From an uncultured Saprospiraceae bacterium (lineage in GTDB: Bacteria; Bacteroidota; Bacteroidia; Chitinophagales; Saprospiraceae): a stretch of 35,551 nt of DNA. The stretch lies in the NCBI GenBank assembly GCA_937923465.1, contig CALDUB010000104.1, positions 1 through 35,551 of the forward strand, written 5' to 3'. Below are positions 8,751 to 20,600 of this stretch, piece by piece; positions within the stretch are counted from its first letter, which is position 1; each line of letters starts with the position of its first letter. Below the pieces are notes generated by a model. It was not told the origin of the DNA. It was given only the letters and a program-made list of their open reading frames with translations, and ran no database searches. The translations under genes and the position numbers were made by a program.

Positions 8751-9232
8751 CTACCTCAGCAGAGTCACATCTCTTTTTATAATTTATACACGTCCGTCAA
8801 TCATTTCCACTTCGACAAAAAATACATAAACACCTGTGTTCATTTTTTGACCTTGGAAATTACCATCCCAACCATAAATGGCATCGTTTGCAGGAAAATT
8901 ATACTGTTCATGAAAAATTGCCGAAATCGTACAATCTAATGTGTTTACTTGTGGGTCACATAATCATCTTGAAATGTAGGAACTACACTTTGGTCGGTAT
9001 TATCGGTATTATATGTACCGACAATACCATCAAACAGAAAGCCAAATACCTCTCCGTTATAAGTGTGGTAAAAGTTTGGCTGACAAGTGAATGGAGCAGA
9101 AACGGTGACGGAGGCTTCGGTTTTATCAATACTATAGTCATCGAAGACAGACTTTTTATCTTCCGTCTCAACTGGAAGATAAAACAGTAAGAATGGAAGC
9201 AAGAAAGAACTAAATACCGTTGATTGTCTCAT
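8751..9232 (-). pseudogene. Collapsed T9SS type-B (CHU_C, gliding-associated tail) surface protein
   Basis: From 9232 the minus strand reads a signal-peptide-like start (MRQSTVFSSFLLPFLLF) and a PFTCQPNFYHTYNG segment of the kind that opens large Bacteroidota surface proteins. It stops at about 8945. Just downstream is a gliding-motility-associated C-terminal domain: NFPANDAIYGWDGNFQGQ ... MNTGVYVFFVEVEMIDGRV, then an in-frame TAA at 8784-8786, then KRDVTLLR and TAG (8751-8753). Normal family members end DGRVEIYKGDVTLLR, so the TAA replaces a Glu codon. A frame change also lies between about 8915 and 8945 (RLYDFGN in one frame, IFHEQYNF in the other). The middle of the gene is missing. This is a deleted and decayed surface adhesin or enzyme, not a functional gene. 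Confidence 0.75.
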
Positions 9233-9244
9233 AACTGAAGGCAT

Positions 9245-9709
9245 TCATAATTTGGTCAAAATCGGTCATACTTGTATTGAAATAATACATTCCAAAGTAC
9301 GGTTCGTTTTTGTCCAAAATGGTTCACCTATAGTCATTAGAGGTTAAAAAACTGTCTATTCAAGAAATATCAATGTAAAAAAAGATATTTTCGCCTTATA
9401 ATCTACCAAAATTGAACTATAAATGAACGCCATCAATCATGCAGTCCATATCCTAATAGCTCGCCCCAAGAATAGACATTTGGCTTTTTAACCAAAAAAC
9501 TTACTCCCTGTACCATTGATATACAATAGCAAATCTAACGTGGATTAGCTGCGGAGTGATTGACATACGCGAAACCGTTAATTCGGGATTTCAGGTCGTA
9601 ATTTGCTTTTCCTATCACCCCATAAACGACAACTGATACATCACCAGTTGTGCATTTGCATCAATTTTCGTAGAGAATGCTCCATAGGAATCTATTTTTC
9701 TCGCGTTCC
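9245..9709 (-). other. Decayed coding sequence, no intact gene
   Basis: This 465-bp stretch has no long reading frame. On the minus strand several short segments look like former protein: DSYGAFSTKIDANAQLVMYQ (about 9690-9620), then, in another frame, GKANYDLKSRINGFAYVNHS, then VKKPNVYSWGELLGYGLHD (about 9490-9435). The frame changes and stops between them suggest an old pseudogene. I cannot name its family. Confidence 0.4.
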
Positions 9710-11395
9710 TTAATCATTCCCCTTAAAATAATCAATACCTTCACGTAAAGATAAGAACCAACGATTTTCACCTAACTCTTCTATAAATTTCTCTCTCTTC
9801 AAAATATCACGTACAGGTCCAATAGCTCCACACACAAAAAGTGCAATCCCTTTCCCTTCTAAAAATAAATGAATATCGCGCAATGCAGCCATTCCTGTAC
9901 TATCCATATGGTGAATACTTTTAGCATCTAAAATAAGTACCTTTAAAGGTCTTTCCTCTTCATTAATTAAATCCTTTACTCTGTCTTTAAAGAAAGAAGC
10001 ATTAATGAAGAAAAGCTGATTGTCGAAACGGATAATTAAAGCGTTATTTTCTTGTTTCGCACTATCAAAACGGTCAATACTTCGGTAATAAGTCTTCCCC
10101 GGAACTATCCCTAAAACGGCAACATGCGGTGCAGAACTCCGATGCAAAACATTCGCTATCGACAAAATAACACCAGCAATTACGCCTTCTTCTATACCTA
10201 GAGTCAAAGTCGTAAAAAAAGTTGCCATCATCAACATAAACTCCCGACGGTGTTTTTTCCAGAGGTCTATTGCTTTTTCATATTCTATCAAACTGCGAAT
10301 TGCTAAAAGGATAATCGCAGCTAAAATAGCTTTAGGTAAATAATAAAAAATAGGCACAAGAAATAGTAAGGTCAATACCATGAGCGAAAAAGTCACTAAA
10401 GAAGCTATAGTCGTTCTCGCACCAGACTCATTATTTATAGCTGAGCGGGTAAAACTTGCAGATGTCGGCATGGATTGAAAAAATGCCCCGCCGATTTTTG
10501 AAATACCAATGGCAAATAATTCTTGATTGGGTTTTATGGTGTAATCTTGATGCTTAGCGTCAATAGACTTAGCTATTCCGATGCTTTCAATGATTCCAAT
10601 AATCGTTACAGTTAGAACCGTCGGAAATATCTTTTGAAGGGTTTCTATACTAATATCTGGTATTTGAAAAGCAGGTAAACCCTCTGGTACTAGTCCAACA
10701 ATCCTTAAGTCATAGGCAGGTAAATCTAAGAAATAGCTTAATAATGTTCCCAAAATAACAACGATTAAAGCGCCAGGAATTGCCTTGTTAATTTTTTTTA
10801 AAAGAAGCATAATAGCCATTGCGCCTGTACACATGACAACAGATATCCAGTTTGTTTGTCCAAAATTTTGAGTAGCATATCCTATTTTCTCAAACAGATT
10901 GAACTCTCGCGGAATAATGAAGCCCAATAAATCACTCAATTGGGATGCTAAAATGATAAATGCAGCAGCTGAAGTGAAGCCTGCAATGACTGGTTGGGAT
11001 AAAAAATTGACTAAAAATCCCATTTTTAATAAGCCTAATATCATTTGACATAAACCAATAAGTAAGCCTGCAGCAATGGCATAACCAATGAACTCAGTAG
11101 AAAAAGGTTCGACTCCCAAACGACTAATTCCTTCTGCTAAAACTATCGAAGAAACAGCTACTGGTCCAATGGATAATTGACGAGATGTACCAAAAAAAGC
11201 ATATAGCAAGATAGGAATTAAGCCTCCGTAAAGTCCATAAATAGGTGGCAACCCTGCCAAGACAGCATAAGCCATACCTTGTGGAATGAGCATAATACCG
11301 ACCGTTAATCCTGCTATCAAATCAGCCCTAAAAATGCTTTTTGTATAGCTTTTTAGGTCGTTTCGTAGCGGTGAGATGTTTTTTAAGAGACTCAA
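9710..11395 (-). CDS. SulP (SLC26) family anion transporter with STAS domain
   Basis: This 561-aa protein carries the SulP signature near the N-terminus (DLIAGLTVGIMLIPQGMAYA ... LAGLPPIYGLYGGLIPIL), then about a dozen hydrophobic segments to residue ~420. A cytoplasmic STAS domain (~435-555) includes LILDAKSIHHMDSTGMAAL. The family moves sulfate, bicarbonate or other anions across the inner membrane. Substrate cannot be read from the sequence; sulfate would fit the sulfur-oxidation genes at 25-29.5 kb, but they are 14 kb away. It is divergent from the kinase gene, with 157 nt between them. Confidence 0.9.
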   Translation of the reverse strand: MSLLKNISPLRNDLKSYTKSIFRADLIAGLTVGIMLIPQGMAYAVLAGLPPIYGLYGGLIPILLYAFFGTSRQLSIGPVAVSSIVLAEGISRLGVEPFSTEFIGYAIAAGLLIGLCQMILGLLKMGFLVNFLSQPVIAGFTSAAAFIILASQLSDLLGFIIPREFNLFEKIGYATQNFGQTNWISVVMCTGAMAIMLLLKKINKAIPGALIVVILGTLLSYFLDLPAYDLRIVGLVPEGLPAFQIPDISIETLQKIFPTVLTVTIIGIIESIGIAKSIDAKHQDYTIKPNQELFAIGISKIGGAFFQSMPTSASFTRSAINNESGARTTIASLVTFSLMVLTLLFLVPIFYYLPKAILAAIILLAIRSLIEYEKAIDLWKKHRREFMLMMATFFTTLTLGIEEGVIAGVILSIANVLHRSSAPHVAVLGIVPGKTYYRSIDRFDSAKQENNALIIRFDNQLFFINASFFKDRVKDLINEEERPLKVLILDAKSIHHMDSTGMAALRDIHLFLEGKGIALFVCGAIGPVRDILKREKFIEELGENRWFLSLREGIDYFKGND

Positions 11396-11489
11396 ATTAT
11401 ATGATTTGCTTGGAAAAATTGCAAGTTACTATTTCAAATTAATAAATATAAAAGAAGTCTTACAAAAGGTGCTTTCAAAGAAAAACAAT

Positions 11490-11522
11490 TTTGTCTAATT
11501 TGATTCTTTTAACTTACCTTTG
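11490..11522 (+). promoter_or_regulatory. Bacteroidota-type promoter of the kinase gene
   Basis: TTTG (11490-11493) and TACCTTTG (11515-11522) are separated by 21 bp. This fits the -33 TTG/TTTG and -7 TAnnTTTG pattern with 17-23 bp spacing known for Bacteroidota. The start codon lies 30 nt downstream. Confidence 0.6.
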
Positions 11523-11552
11523 GTTTCTATCTTTTAAAGCAAAAAAATCAAA

Positions 11553-12581
11553 ATGTCAGACACAAAAGCTGTTCGGAAAGGAGAAGAATTGGATTGGGAT
11601 AAGTTGGAAGCTTATCTAAAAGACCAATTAGATGGCTTGGATGGAAAAATGGCTGTCCAGCAGTTTCATGGTGGTCATGCAAATTTGACCTATTTGATTC
11701 AGTTTGGAGAGAAGGAATTTGTTTTACGTCGTCCGCCTTTTGGAAAAATCGCTCCAGGTGCGCATGATATGAAACGGGAGTATCGGGTCTTGTCAAAGTT
11801 ATACAAATACTTGCCGGAAGCGCCTCGTGCTTATCATTTATGTGAGGACGAGTCTATTGTCGGAGCGCGGTTTGTGTTGATGGAAAGATGCAAAGGAGTG
11901 GTAGTTCGTCGAGAACTTCCAGAGTCTTTTGCCAAAGAAGAAAACATTCATAAACGCTTGACAGATGCCCTGTTGAGAACTACTGCTAGTTTACACTCAG
12001 TAGATGTTGCCGCAGCAGATTTAGAGGCATTAGGAAAACCAGAAGGCTTTGCCGAAAGACAAGTAAGTGGTTGGAATAAACGCTGGAATCTATCCAAAAC
12101 TTGGAAAGTTCAAAATATGGAAGATGTCTATGATGCTTTAAAATCTTCTATTCCTCAGCCACAGGCAGTATCTCTAATTCACAATGATTTAAAATTTGAT
12201 AATTGTCAGTTTCAACCAAACAATCCAGATAAAATTACAGCAATTTTTGATTGGGATATGTGCACAACCGGCGATGCTTTAATTGATTTTGGTGGTTTAT
12301 TGGCTTATTTTCCAGAGCAAACAGTACCTGATATGTTTCAGATGTTGCCTAAAGGAACTTATCCCAATAAGGTGGATATGATTGCGCAGTATTCTGAAAT
12401 GACAGGTTTTAATACAGACCAAATATGGTGGTATGAAGCTTTCGCTTATTGGAAAACAGCGATTATCGTACAGCAGTTGTATAAGCGTTATTCTGACGGG
12501 GCGACGAAAGATGAACGTATGGCGAAGTTTGGGAAAATGGCGGAGATGTTAGGTGGATTTGCTAAGGCGAAATTGCGCTAA
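11553..12581 (+). CDS. APH-fold phosphotransferase, ACAD10/11 kinase-like
   Basis: This 342-aa protein has the aminoglycoside-phosphotransferase/choline-kinase fold: an N-lobe (GGHANLTYLI ... EFVLRRPPFG), a catalytic loop HNDLKFDN (H210, D212) and a metal-binding FDWD (D233, D235). The RRPP(F)G and HDMKREYRVL segments are characteristic of the kinase domain found fused to, or next to, acyl-CoA dehydrogenases of the ACAD10/ACAD11 type. Those kinases phosphorylate 4-hydroxyacyl-CoA or related acyl substrates before beta-oxidation. No acyl-CoA dehydrogenase is adjacent here, so the substrate is uncertain. It is monocistronic, with its own promoter and a strong bidirectional terminator. Confidence 0.85.
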   Translation: MSDTKAVRKGEELDWDKLEAYLKDQLDGLDGKMAVQQFHGGHANLTYLIQFGEKEFVLRRPPFGKIAPGAHDMKREYRVLSKLYKYLPEAPRAYHLCEDESIVGARFVLMERCKGVVVRRELPESFAKEENIHKRLTDALLRTTASLHSVDVAAADLEALGKPEGFAERQVSGWNKRWNLSKTWKVQNMEDVYDALKSSIPQPQAVSLIHNDLKFDNCQFQPNNPDKITAIFDWDMCTTGDALIDFGGLLAYFPEQTVPDMFQMLPKGTYPNKVDMIAQYSEMTGFNTDQIWWYEAFAYWKTAIIVQQLYKRYSDGATKDERMAKFGKMAEMLGGFAKAKLR

Positions 12582-12587
12582 TTAGAA

Positions 12588-12655
12588 TTTTTCACCGCAA
12601 AGACGGAGAGGCGGGGAGTTTTATCTCTGCGTCTCTCCGTTTTTGCGGTGAAAAA
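12588..12655. terminator. Bidirectional terminator between convergent genes
   Basis: Arms TTTTTCACCGCAAAGACGGA... (from 12588) and the near-complementary 12630-12655 form a ~25-bp stem with two mismatches, bounded by A-runs and T-runs. It serves both the kinase (plus) and the beta-galactosidase (minus). The CACCGCAAAGACG word is widespread in bacterial intergenic repeats. Confidence 0.8.
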
Positions 12656-12659
12656 TTAC

Positions 12660-15647
<2,988 letters not shown>

Positions 15648-15650
15648 TTA

Positions 15651-15685
15651 AAATTTTAAATCCGTCCATTTGGACGGAATAAGAA
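15651..15685. repeat. Noncoding palindrome upstream of lacZ, matching the inside of KilA-N copy 2
   Basis: The core TCCGTCCATTTGGACGGA (15661-15678) has perfect 8-bp arms and a TT centre. With its flanks (ATTTTAAA left, ATAAGAATA right), it matches the sense strand of the KilA-N gene at 16125-16142 and flanks at about 31 of 35 positions. The centre changes from AA to TT. It is inverted relative to that gene and sits just upstream of the lacZ start. Confidence 0.75.
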
Positions 15686-15785
15686 TAAGAGGTAAGAGTA
15701 ATTTCAACGAAAAAGGCTAATGTAGAGAATTTTTGACATCCATTGCATAATCTCTAAGCATCAGAATATCCTGATGTTTAAAAAT

Positions 15786-16358
15786 TTATTCTTCCTCCTG
15801 GACGCGCTTATTCTCGGGTAATTGCCCAGGCATAGTATCTAACATAATTCGCGCATTGTCCACGTAATCTGTAATTTTAGAAATATGCCAAGTTCGATTA
15901 GCTTCTAAACGTTCGAATTCCGATTTTTTCAAACGTTGAAATTCTTTAATCATGTAAACTTGGAAAGGAGGGGACAACCAATATGCAAAATTGAGCGCAA
16001 TATCTTGATGTGCATAAGTACCGCCGCCTTTCCCACGTTTGGAGCGCAAACCTATGGCAGAAGTCTTTTCAACAATTGCTTTTACACTAATATTTTGACT
16101 GCGCTCCGTAGCCTGTAATCTAATTCCGTCCATTTGGACGGATTTAAAATTAGGGTTAGATATTTCTTCCCAAGTTTGAATAAATTGTAGAGTCGCACCA
16201 TTCCGCAGCCAGCTTCTAATCAACTCATCAGTTCGAGTTTCTGATTGTTTGGCAATATCATTTAACGAGATATAATTGTCTTCTCCTATCTCTTCAAAAG
16301 AAATTGCGACGCCTTTTATATTTACAGTTTTCTTATTCTTTGACATTTGCTTTCTCAT
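15786..16358 (-). CDS. KilA-N domain protein, intact copy
   Basis: This 190-aa protein has a KilA-N domain over residues ~10-150: GEDNYISLNDIAKQ, LIRSWLRNGATL, FKSVQMDGIRLQAT, GKGGGTYAHQDIALNFAYWL and FQVYMIKEFQRLKKSE. A short charged tail follows. KilA-N domains bind DNA in phage and bacterial accessory proteins; the role of this family in Bacteroidota is not established. It is colinear with the frameshifted gene at 3930-4488. The start could be ATG 16358 or the in-frame ATG four codons later. The upstream region holds a palindrome (16364-16387) and a long hairpin leader (16398-16473), so expression is probably tightly controlled. A small CATCAG/CTGATG hairpin lies just after the stop (15759-15776). 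Confidence 0.8.
   Translation of the reverse strand: MRKQMSKNKKTVNIKGVAISFEEIGEDNYISLNDIAKQSETRTDELIRSWLRNGATLQFIQTWEEISNPNFKSVQMDGIRLQATERSQNISVKAIVEKTSAIGLRSKRGKGGGTYAHQDIALNFAYWLSPPFQVYMIKEFQRLKKSEFERLEANRTWHISKITDYVDNARIMLDTMPGQLPENKRVQEEE
16125..16142. repeat. In-gene palindrome of KilA-N copy 2
   Basis: On the gene's sense strand, TCCGTCCAAATGGACGGA reads in frame as S-V-Q-M-D-G. The arms are perfect 8-mers around a central AA. It corresponds exactly in position to the in-gene palindrome of copy 1 (4133-4161), with different arm sequence. Confidence 0.8.
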
Positions 16359-16363
16359 TTTTC

Positions 16364-16387
16364 AATTAGGTCTGCACAGACCTAATT
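16364..16387. promoter_or_regulatory. 24-bp palindrome at the KilA-N start
   Basis: Arms AATTAGGTCTG and CAGACCTAATT enclose a 2-nt CA centre. The palindrome ends 6 nt before the ATG of KilA-N copy 2 and overlaps the region where a ribosome would bind. The GTC-N6-GAC layout is like the in-gene palindromes, but the arms differ. It may be an autoregulatory operator or a hairpin that hides the start site. Confidence 0.55.
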
Positions 16388-16397
16388 AAAATTTTAC

Positions 16398-16473
16398 GTT
16401 CTTTGACAAATCCCCCCACGTTTGCGGTACAAGCAGTGATTGTCCCGTGCAACAGGGGGATTTGTCAAAGAAC
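16398..16473 (-). promoter_or_regulatory. Long hairpin leader of KilA-N copy 2
   Basis: 19-bp perfect arms (16398-16416 and 16455-16473, GTTCTTTGACAAATCCCCC and its complement) enclose 38 nt of moderate GC. In the KilA-N direction it lies in the 5' leader. The left-arm word GTTCTTTGAyAAATCCC also opens the hairpin leader of parA at 29731. It is probably a structured RNA or an antitermination element (GTTCTTTGA resembles boxA). No known RNA family is assigned. Confidence 0.5.
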
Positions 16474-16535
16474 CAAATTTTATTAGACTCATTTTCCGTA
16501 AAGGTAAATGATTTTCAAGAAATAATATTCAACAA

Positions 16536-16574
16536 AAAAAGCTACTTTGAAAATTAATCTCAAAGTAGCTTTTT
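16536..16574 (-). terminator. Terminator of the hydrolase gene
   Basis: A perfect 15-bp stem (16536-16550 with 16560-16574, AAAAAGCTACTTTGA type) has a 9-nt loop. In the minus direction it follows the hydrolase stop and ends in a T-run. Confidence 0.85.
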
Positions 16575-16603
16575 CCTTATTCTTCATCCGAAGACTTATC
16601 TTT

Positions 16604-17392
16604 TCAGCGAAACGAAGGATACAAAAATAAATCCTCCACAACATTCCCTGGGTAAAAATATTCCCAATTTTCCCGCTTATACTGCAAACGATTGGTAATA
16701 ATTTTCAAAACCGACGGATTATTCGCCATACCTAAATGACTCCCACGCACTTCAATATTTTGGTGAATAGAATCTTCCACTTCTTCCATGCAATATTCCC
16801 ACGGTACCACGCCATCTTGTTTAGAATAAATAGAGGTAGTAGGGACAGGTGTAGGTTTCGGCAAGTCAATTAAAAGTTGCGGGTCAACATCTGCCACGCG
16901 TTTACCTCCTGTGATAAGATTGTAAATCCAAGCCACATTATTTGCCTCGCTGATACCTCTAAATGGAGAAGCCAAAGTAATAACTTGACGCACCATATTT
17001 GTCTGCATTTTTGAAAGTTGGCGTGCATATACACCTCCCAAACTCCAACCAATAATACTTACTTTTTTACCGTGCTTCTCATAAATATCACCCAAAGTTT
17101 TTTCTAATTCGTATAGTGCATCTTCCTGCCCTGAATTGCGCCCCAAGTTCCAGCCATAAGATACATACCCCATATTATCTAAATATTTCCGCAGATAAGA
17201 AGTAGACATATCACTCGCTAAAAATCCTGGTAAAACCAATATTGGATGTCCATCTCCACATTCATTATCTACAAAAAATTTGCGATAAGGATAAGAGATA
17301 CCTGTCTCAGCCAAAGCGCGTCCTGCTTCAGTTATTAACCAAAAAAGAGATGGTCTCTTTATTTTCTTATTTTCTTGCTCCATCGAACTCAT
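16604..17392 (-). CDS. Alpha/beta hydrolase, lipase/esterase-like
   Basis: This 262-aa protein has the alpha/beta-hydrolase core: HPILVLPGFLASD near residue 50 (oxyanion region), the nucleophile elbow IIGWSLGGVYAR (G-x-S-x-G), a probable acid in SIYSKQDGVVPWEYC, and the histidine in VRGSHLGM near the C-terminus. It has no signal peptide, so it is probably cytosolic or membrane-associated. Its neighbours are an acyltransferase fusion and a WS/DGAT, so storage lipid or acylglycerol turnover is a reasonable role. In Mycobacterium the matching position (Rv2485c, lipQ) also holds an esterase, though I cannot show orthology. ATG 17383 is an alternative start. Confidence 0.8.
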   Translation of the reverse strand: MSSMEQENKKIKRPSLFWLITEAGRALAETGISYPYRKFFVDNECGDGHPILVLPGFLASDMSTSYLRKYLDNMGYVSYGWNLGRNSGQEDALYELEKTLGDIYEKHGKKVSIIGWSLGGVYARQLSKMQTNMVRQVITLASPFRGISEANNVAWIYNLITGGKRVADVDPQLLIDLPKPTPVPTTSIYSKQDGVVPWEYCMEEVEDSIHQNIEVRGSHLGMANNPSVLKIITNRLQYKRENWEYFYPGNVVEDLFLYPSFR

Positions 17393-17691
17393 ACGTCATA
17401 TTTATTGATTCTTCCCAAATTTTCAATCATTTCTCCTCTATTCTAACAAAAAATCATACTTTGTGTTTTACTTAAGACGCAATACCCAAATATTTGTTAC
17501 ATTTGATAATCAGTCAAAAATTCCGCCACAATATAGAATAAAACAATAAGATGCTTTATAAATGAATAGAAAAAGTATTAATTTGTTTTCAAATTACCCT
17601 GTTTTTTGTATTCTTGAGGCATAATTTAAAAAGGATACAAGATTAACTTTCCTAACTCTAGTAAAAGAGAGCTTACAAACCACCACCTACT
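17393..17691. other. Divergent promoter region
   Basis: This 299-nt AT-rich gap separates the hydrolase (minus) and the acyltransferase fusion (plus). TACATTTG at 17498-17505 fits the -7 box, but no clear -33 partner is seen. Nothing else was recognised. Confidence 0.35.
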
Positions 17692-20600
17692 ATGCAGAAG
17701 ATTGTTGAGGATAAGAGATTTCAAAAGAAATTGGCTGAGATAGCGGTAGAAATCAATGAACCAATTGAGTCCGTTCAGAAGAAAGCAGAAGAGTATATCA
17801 AGGAACTATATACCGTTCATCATCCTTTGGCAAAAATCGTCGGAGTAGAAGCGGTACAATATATCCTCTCGCGTGGCTACAAAAAAACAATAGACGTCAA
17901 TCCTGACGAATTGCGTAAACTTGCTAAAACTGTCCGCCGTCATCCCGTTGCTTTCGTCATGACTCACAAGACCTACATTGACATGTTTGTACTTGGGATT
18001 GTCTTGGTGCGCCACGGTTTGCCATTGCCACATATTTTTGCGGGTATTAATATGGATTTTTTGGGATTGGGACAACTGGGACGACACAATGGGGTGATTT
18101 TCATTCGTCGCTCCTTCAAAGATAATTTAATTTACAAAGCTGCTTTGCGCCATTTTATCGCCTCTTTGATTAAAGATAAGGGTGACTTTATGTGGGCTAT
18201 CGAAGGGACTAGGTCTCGGACTGGTAAGCTGGTTTGGCCCAAAATGGGTATTCTAAAATATATAAAAGAAGCAGAAGTAGAAGCACGGGCAGATGTAAAA
18301 TACGTTCCCGTGTCAATTGTTTATGATTTGATTCCTGATGTAAAAGAAATGACACAGGAAGGCCGCGGCAAGATGAAGACAAAAGAAAGTCTTGCTTGGT
18401 TTATGAATTATATTCAGAAAATGGGTGATAAATTCGGGCGTATTTCTATACGATTTGGTGAGCCTGTAGCTTCAACTGATAAAAATGCCGCCGTTAATAT
18501 TTATAATTCCAAAACTTCTAAAAACGAAGAAGGCGGAATTTCTCATTTTGCCTTAGAATTATCACATAGTATCAATAAGGTAACGCCAGTAACGACGACT
18601 TCTTTGATTTGTATTTCTCTGTTGAGTAAATTTTCTTTGTCAAAGCGATCGATTGAGAGTGATATTTCTTCACTAATGCTACTCATCGAAAATCAAAAAC
18701 CTGATGCACTCGTCGATAGAGGTCAAGCTATAGGTGAAAGTGTGCAAACTGCGCTCAACTTGCTCCTCCGCGCAGGCATTCTCCAACAAAAAGGAGATAG
18801 TCTCAATGCAAAATATATCATCAATCCAGATAATTACTTGCAGGCAACTTATTACGCCAATATGTCGGTACATCATTTGTATCAACGGGCTTTTATTGAG
18901 TTAGCATTGCTCAAAGTAAAAGATTTAGAACCTAAAAAACGCATTTTAGCATTTTGGAAAGAGATAATGAGCCTACGGGACTTATTCAAATTCGAATTTT
19001 TCTATTCTCGTAAAATACAATTTACGGAAGAGATTGAAGCTAATTTAAATTTCCTATCTACCAATTGGCAAAAAATTCTCACGAACCCAGAAACAGATAT
19101 TACTGCAATCCTAAATAAGCATAATCTATTTATAGCGCCAGCTATTCTACATAGCTATACGGATGCTTACCGTGTCGTCACACAAACACTTTTAAATCAA
19201 GATACCTCTGATTATTTCATCGAAAAGAAGTTTTTAGAAAATTGCCTCTTTACCGGCGAAGAAATGCACTGGCAGGGACGTATTCAACGTATGGAGTCGG
19301 TTTCGTCCTCTTTCTTGCAAAATGGTTTACGTTTGGCAAAACACCGCAATCTCATTCCACATAAAGAGGATGCAAAAAAAGAAGCTATTTCTGCCCTTTT
19401 CGATACTCTCAACGAGATTGGAGTAAATATCAACTACCTACAAGGTATAACTTTAGCCAAACCCCTCCTCGCCTCTCCAATTGTACCTATTGAGCGAGAT
19501 ATCGTACCAGGGAGTAAAACAGAAGGTATTACAGAAGATATCATCAAAGGAGAATCTGGTCCACATATTGGGGCATTTTTCGACCTTGACAGGACTTTGA
19601 TTAAAGGATTTTCAGCAAAAGAATTTTTCCAATCTCGTATGTTGAGTGGAAAAATGAGCCGACAAGAAATTGTTTCGCAATTTGCAGGCGTCATAGTCTA
19701 TGCACGTGGAAAAGGAAACTTTGCGGGTTTGGCAGCAGTGAGTGCCAAAGGAGTCCGCGGAGTCGATGAAAAAGTATTTATTGAGGTTGGAGAGGAAGTT
19801 TATCACAAACATTTGGCGGAAACTATCTTTCCAGAAGCACGTGCCATGGTCGCGGCGCACATGATAAAGGGGCATACTGTAGCGATAGTTTCGGCAGCGA
19901 CCCCTTATCAAGTTAATCCGATTGCGCGCGATTTAGGAATTGCGCACGTCATGTGTACGCGGATGGAAGTTGAAGACGGAAAATTTACGGGAAATATAGT
20001 TGAACCTGCTTGTTGGGGAGAAGGAAAAGCACATGCTGCCCGAGAACTAACCGAAAAGTTTGGTCTTGACTTATCAAAAAGTTATTTTTATACAGACAGT
20101 GCAGAGGATTTGCCACTTTTAGAAATAGTTGGTAATCCCCGTCCAATGAATCCAGATACTAAATTAGCAGCTCTAGCCTTTAAAAATGGCTGGCCTGTCT
20201 ATCGTTTAGACGATGAAACGCGGATAACGACAACCGATATGGTACGAACGGGTCTGGCAGCGGGTTCTCTCCTACCAGCGACTTTGCGTGGCATCATGAA
20301 TGGTCTAATGTCTATGTCTTGGGATGAAGGCATCAATAGTTTGATGTCATCAGTTGGCGATTTGGTGATACAAATGGCAGGTATTCAGTTAGTCGTCAAA
20401 GGCGAAGAAAATCTATGGGCACAACGTCCAGCAGTTTTCCTTTTCAATCACCAGAGTAGTGTTGATATTTTTATTGCTGCAAAATTGATTCGTAAAAATG
20501 CGACAGGAATTGCGAAGAAAGAGCTCAAAATGATGCCAATTATTGGTCAACTCATGCAAGCCGCTGGGGTCATATTTATTGACCGTAAAAATAGAGAAAG

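Noticed and set aside
8888-9190. Plus-strand reading frame of 100 codons
   Set aside because: It is antisense to the T9SS type-B pseudogene, whose protein-like features are on the minus strand.
16398-16473. tRNA or known riboswitch
   Set aside because: The long perfect arms and loop do not fit a tRNA cloverleaf, and I could not match the loop to a riboswitch core.
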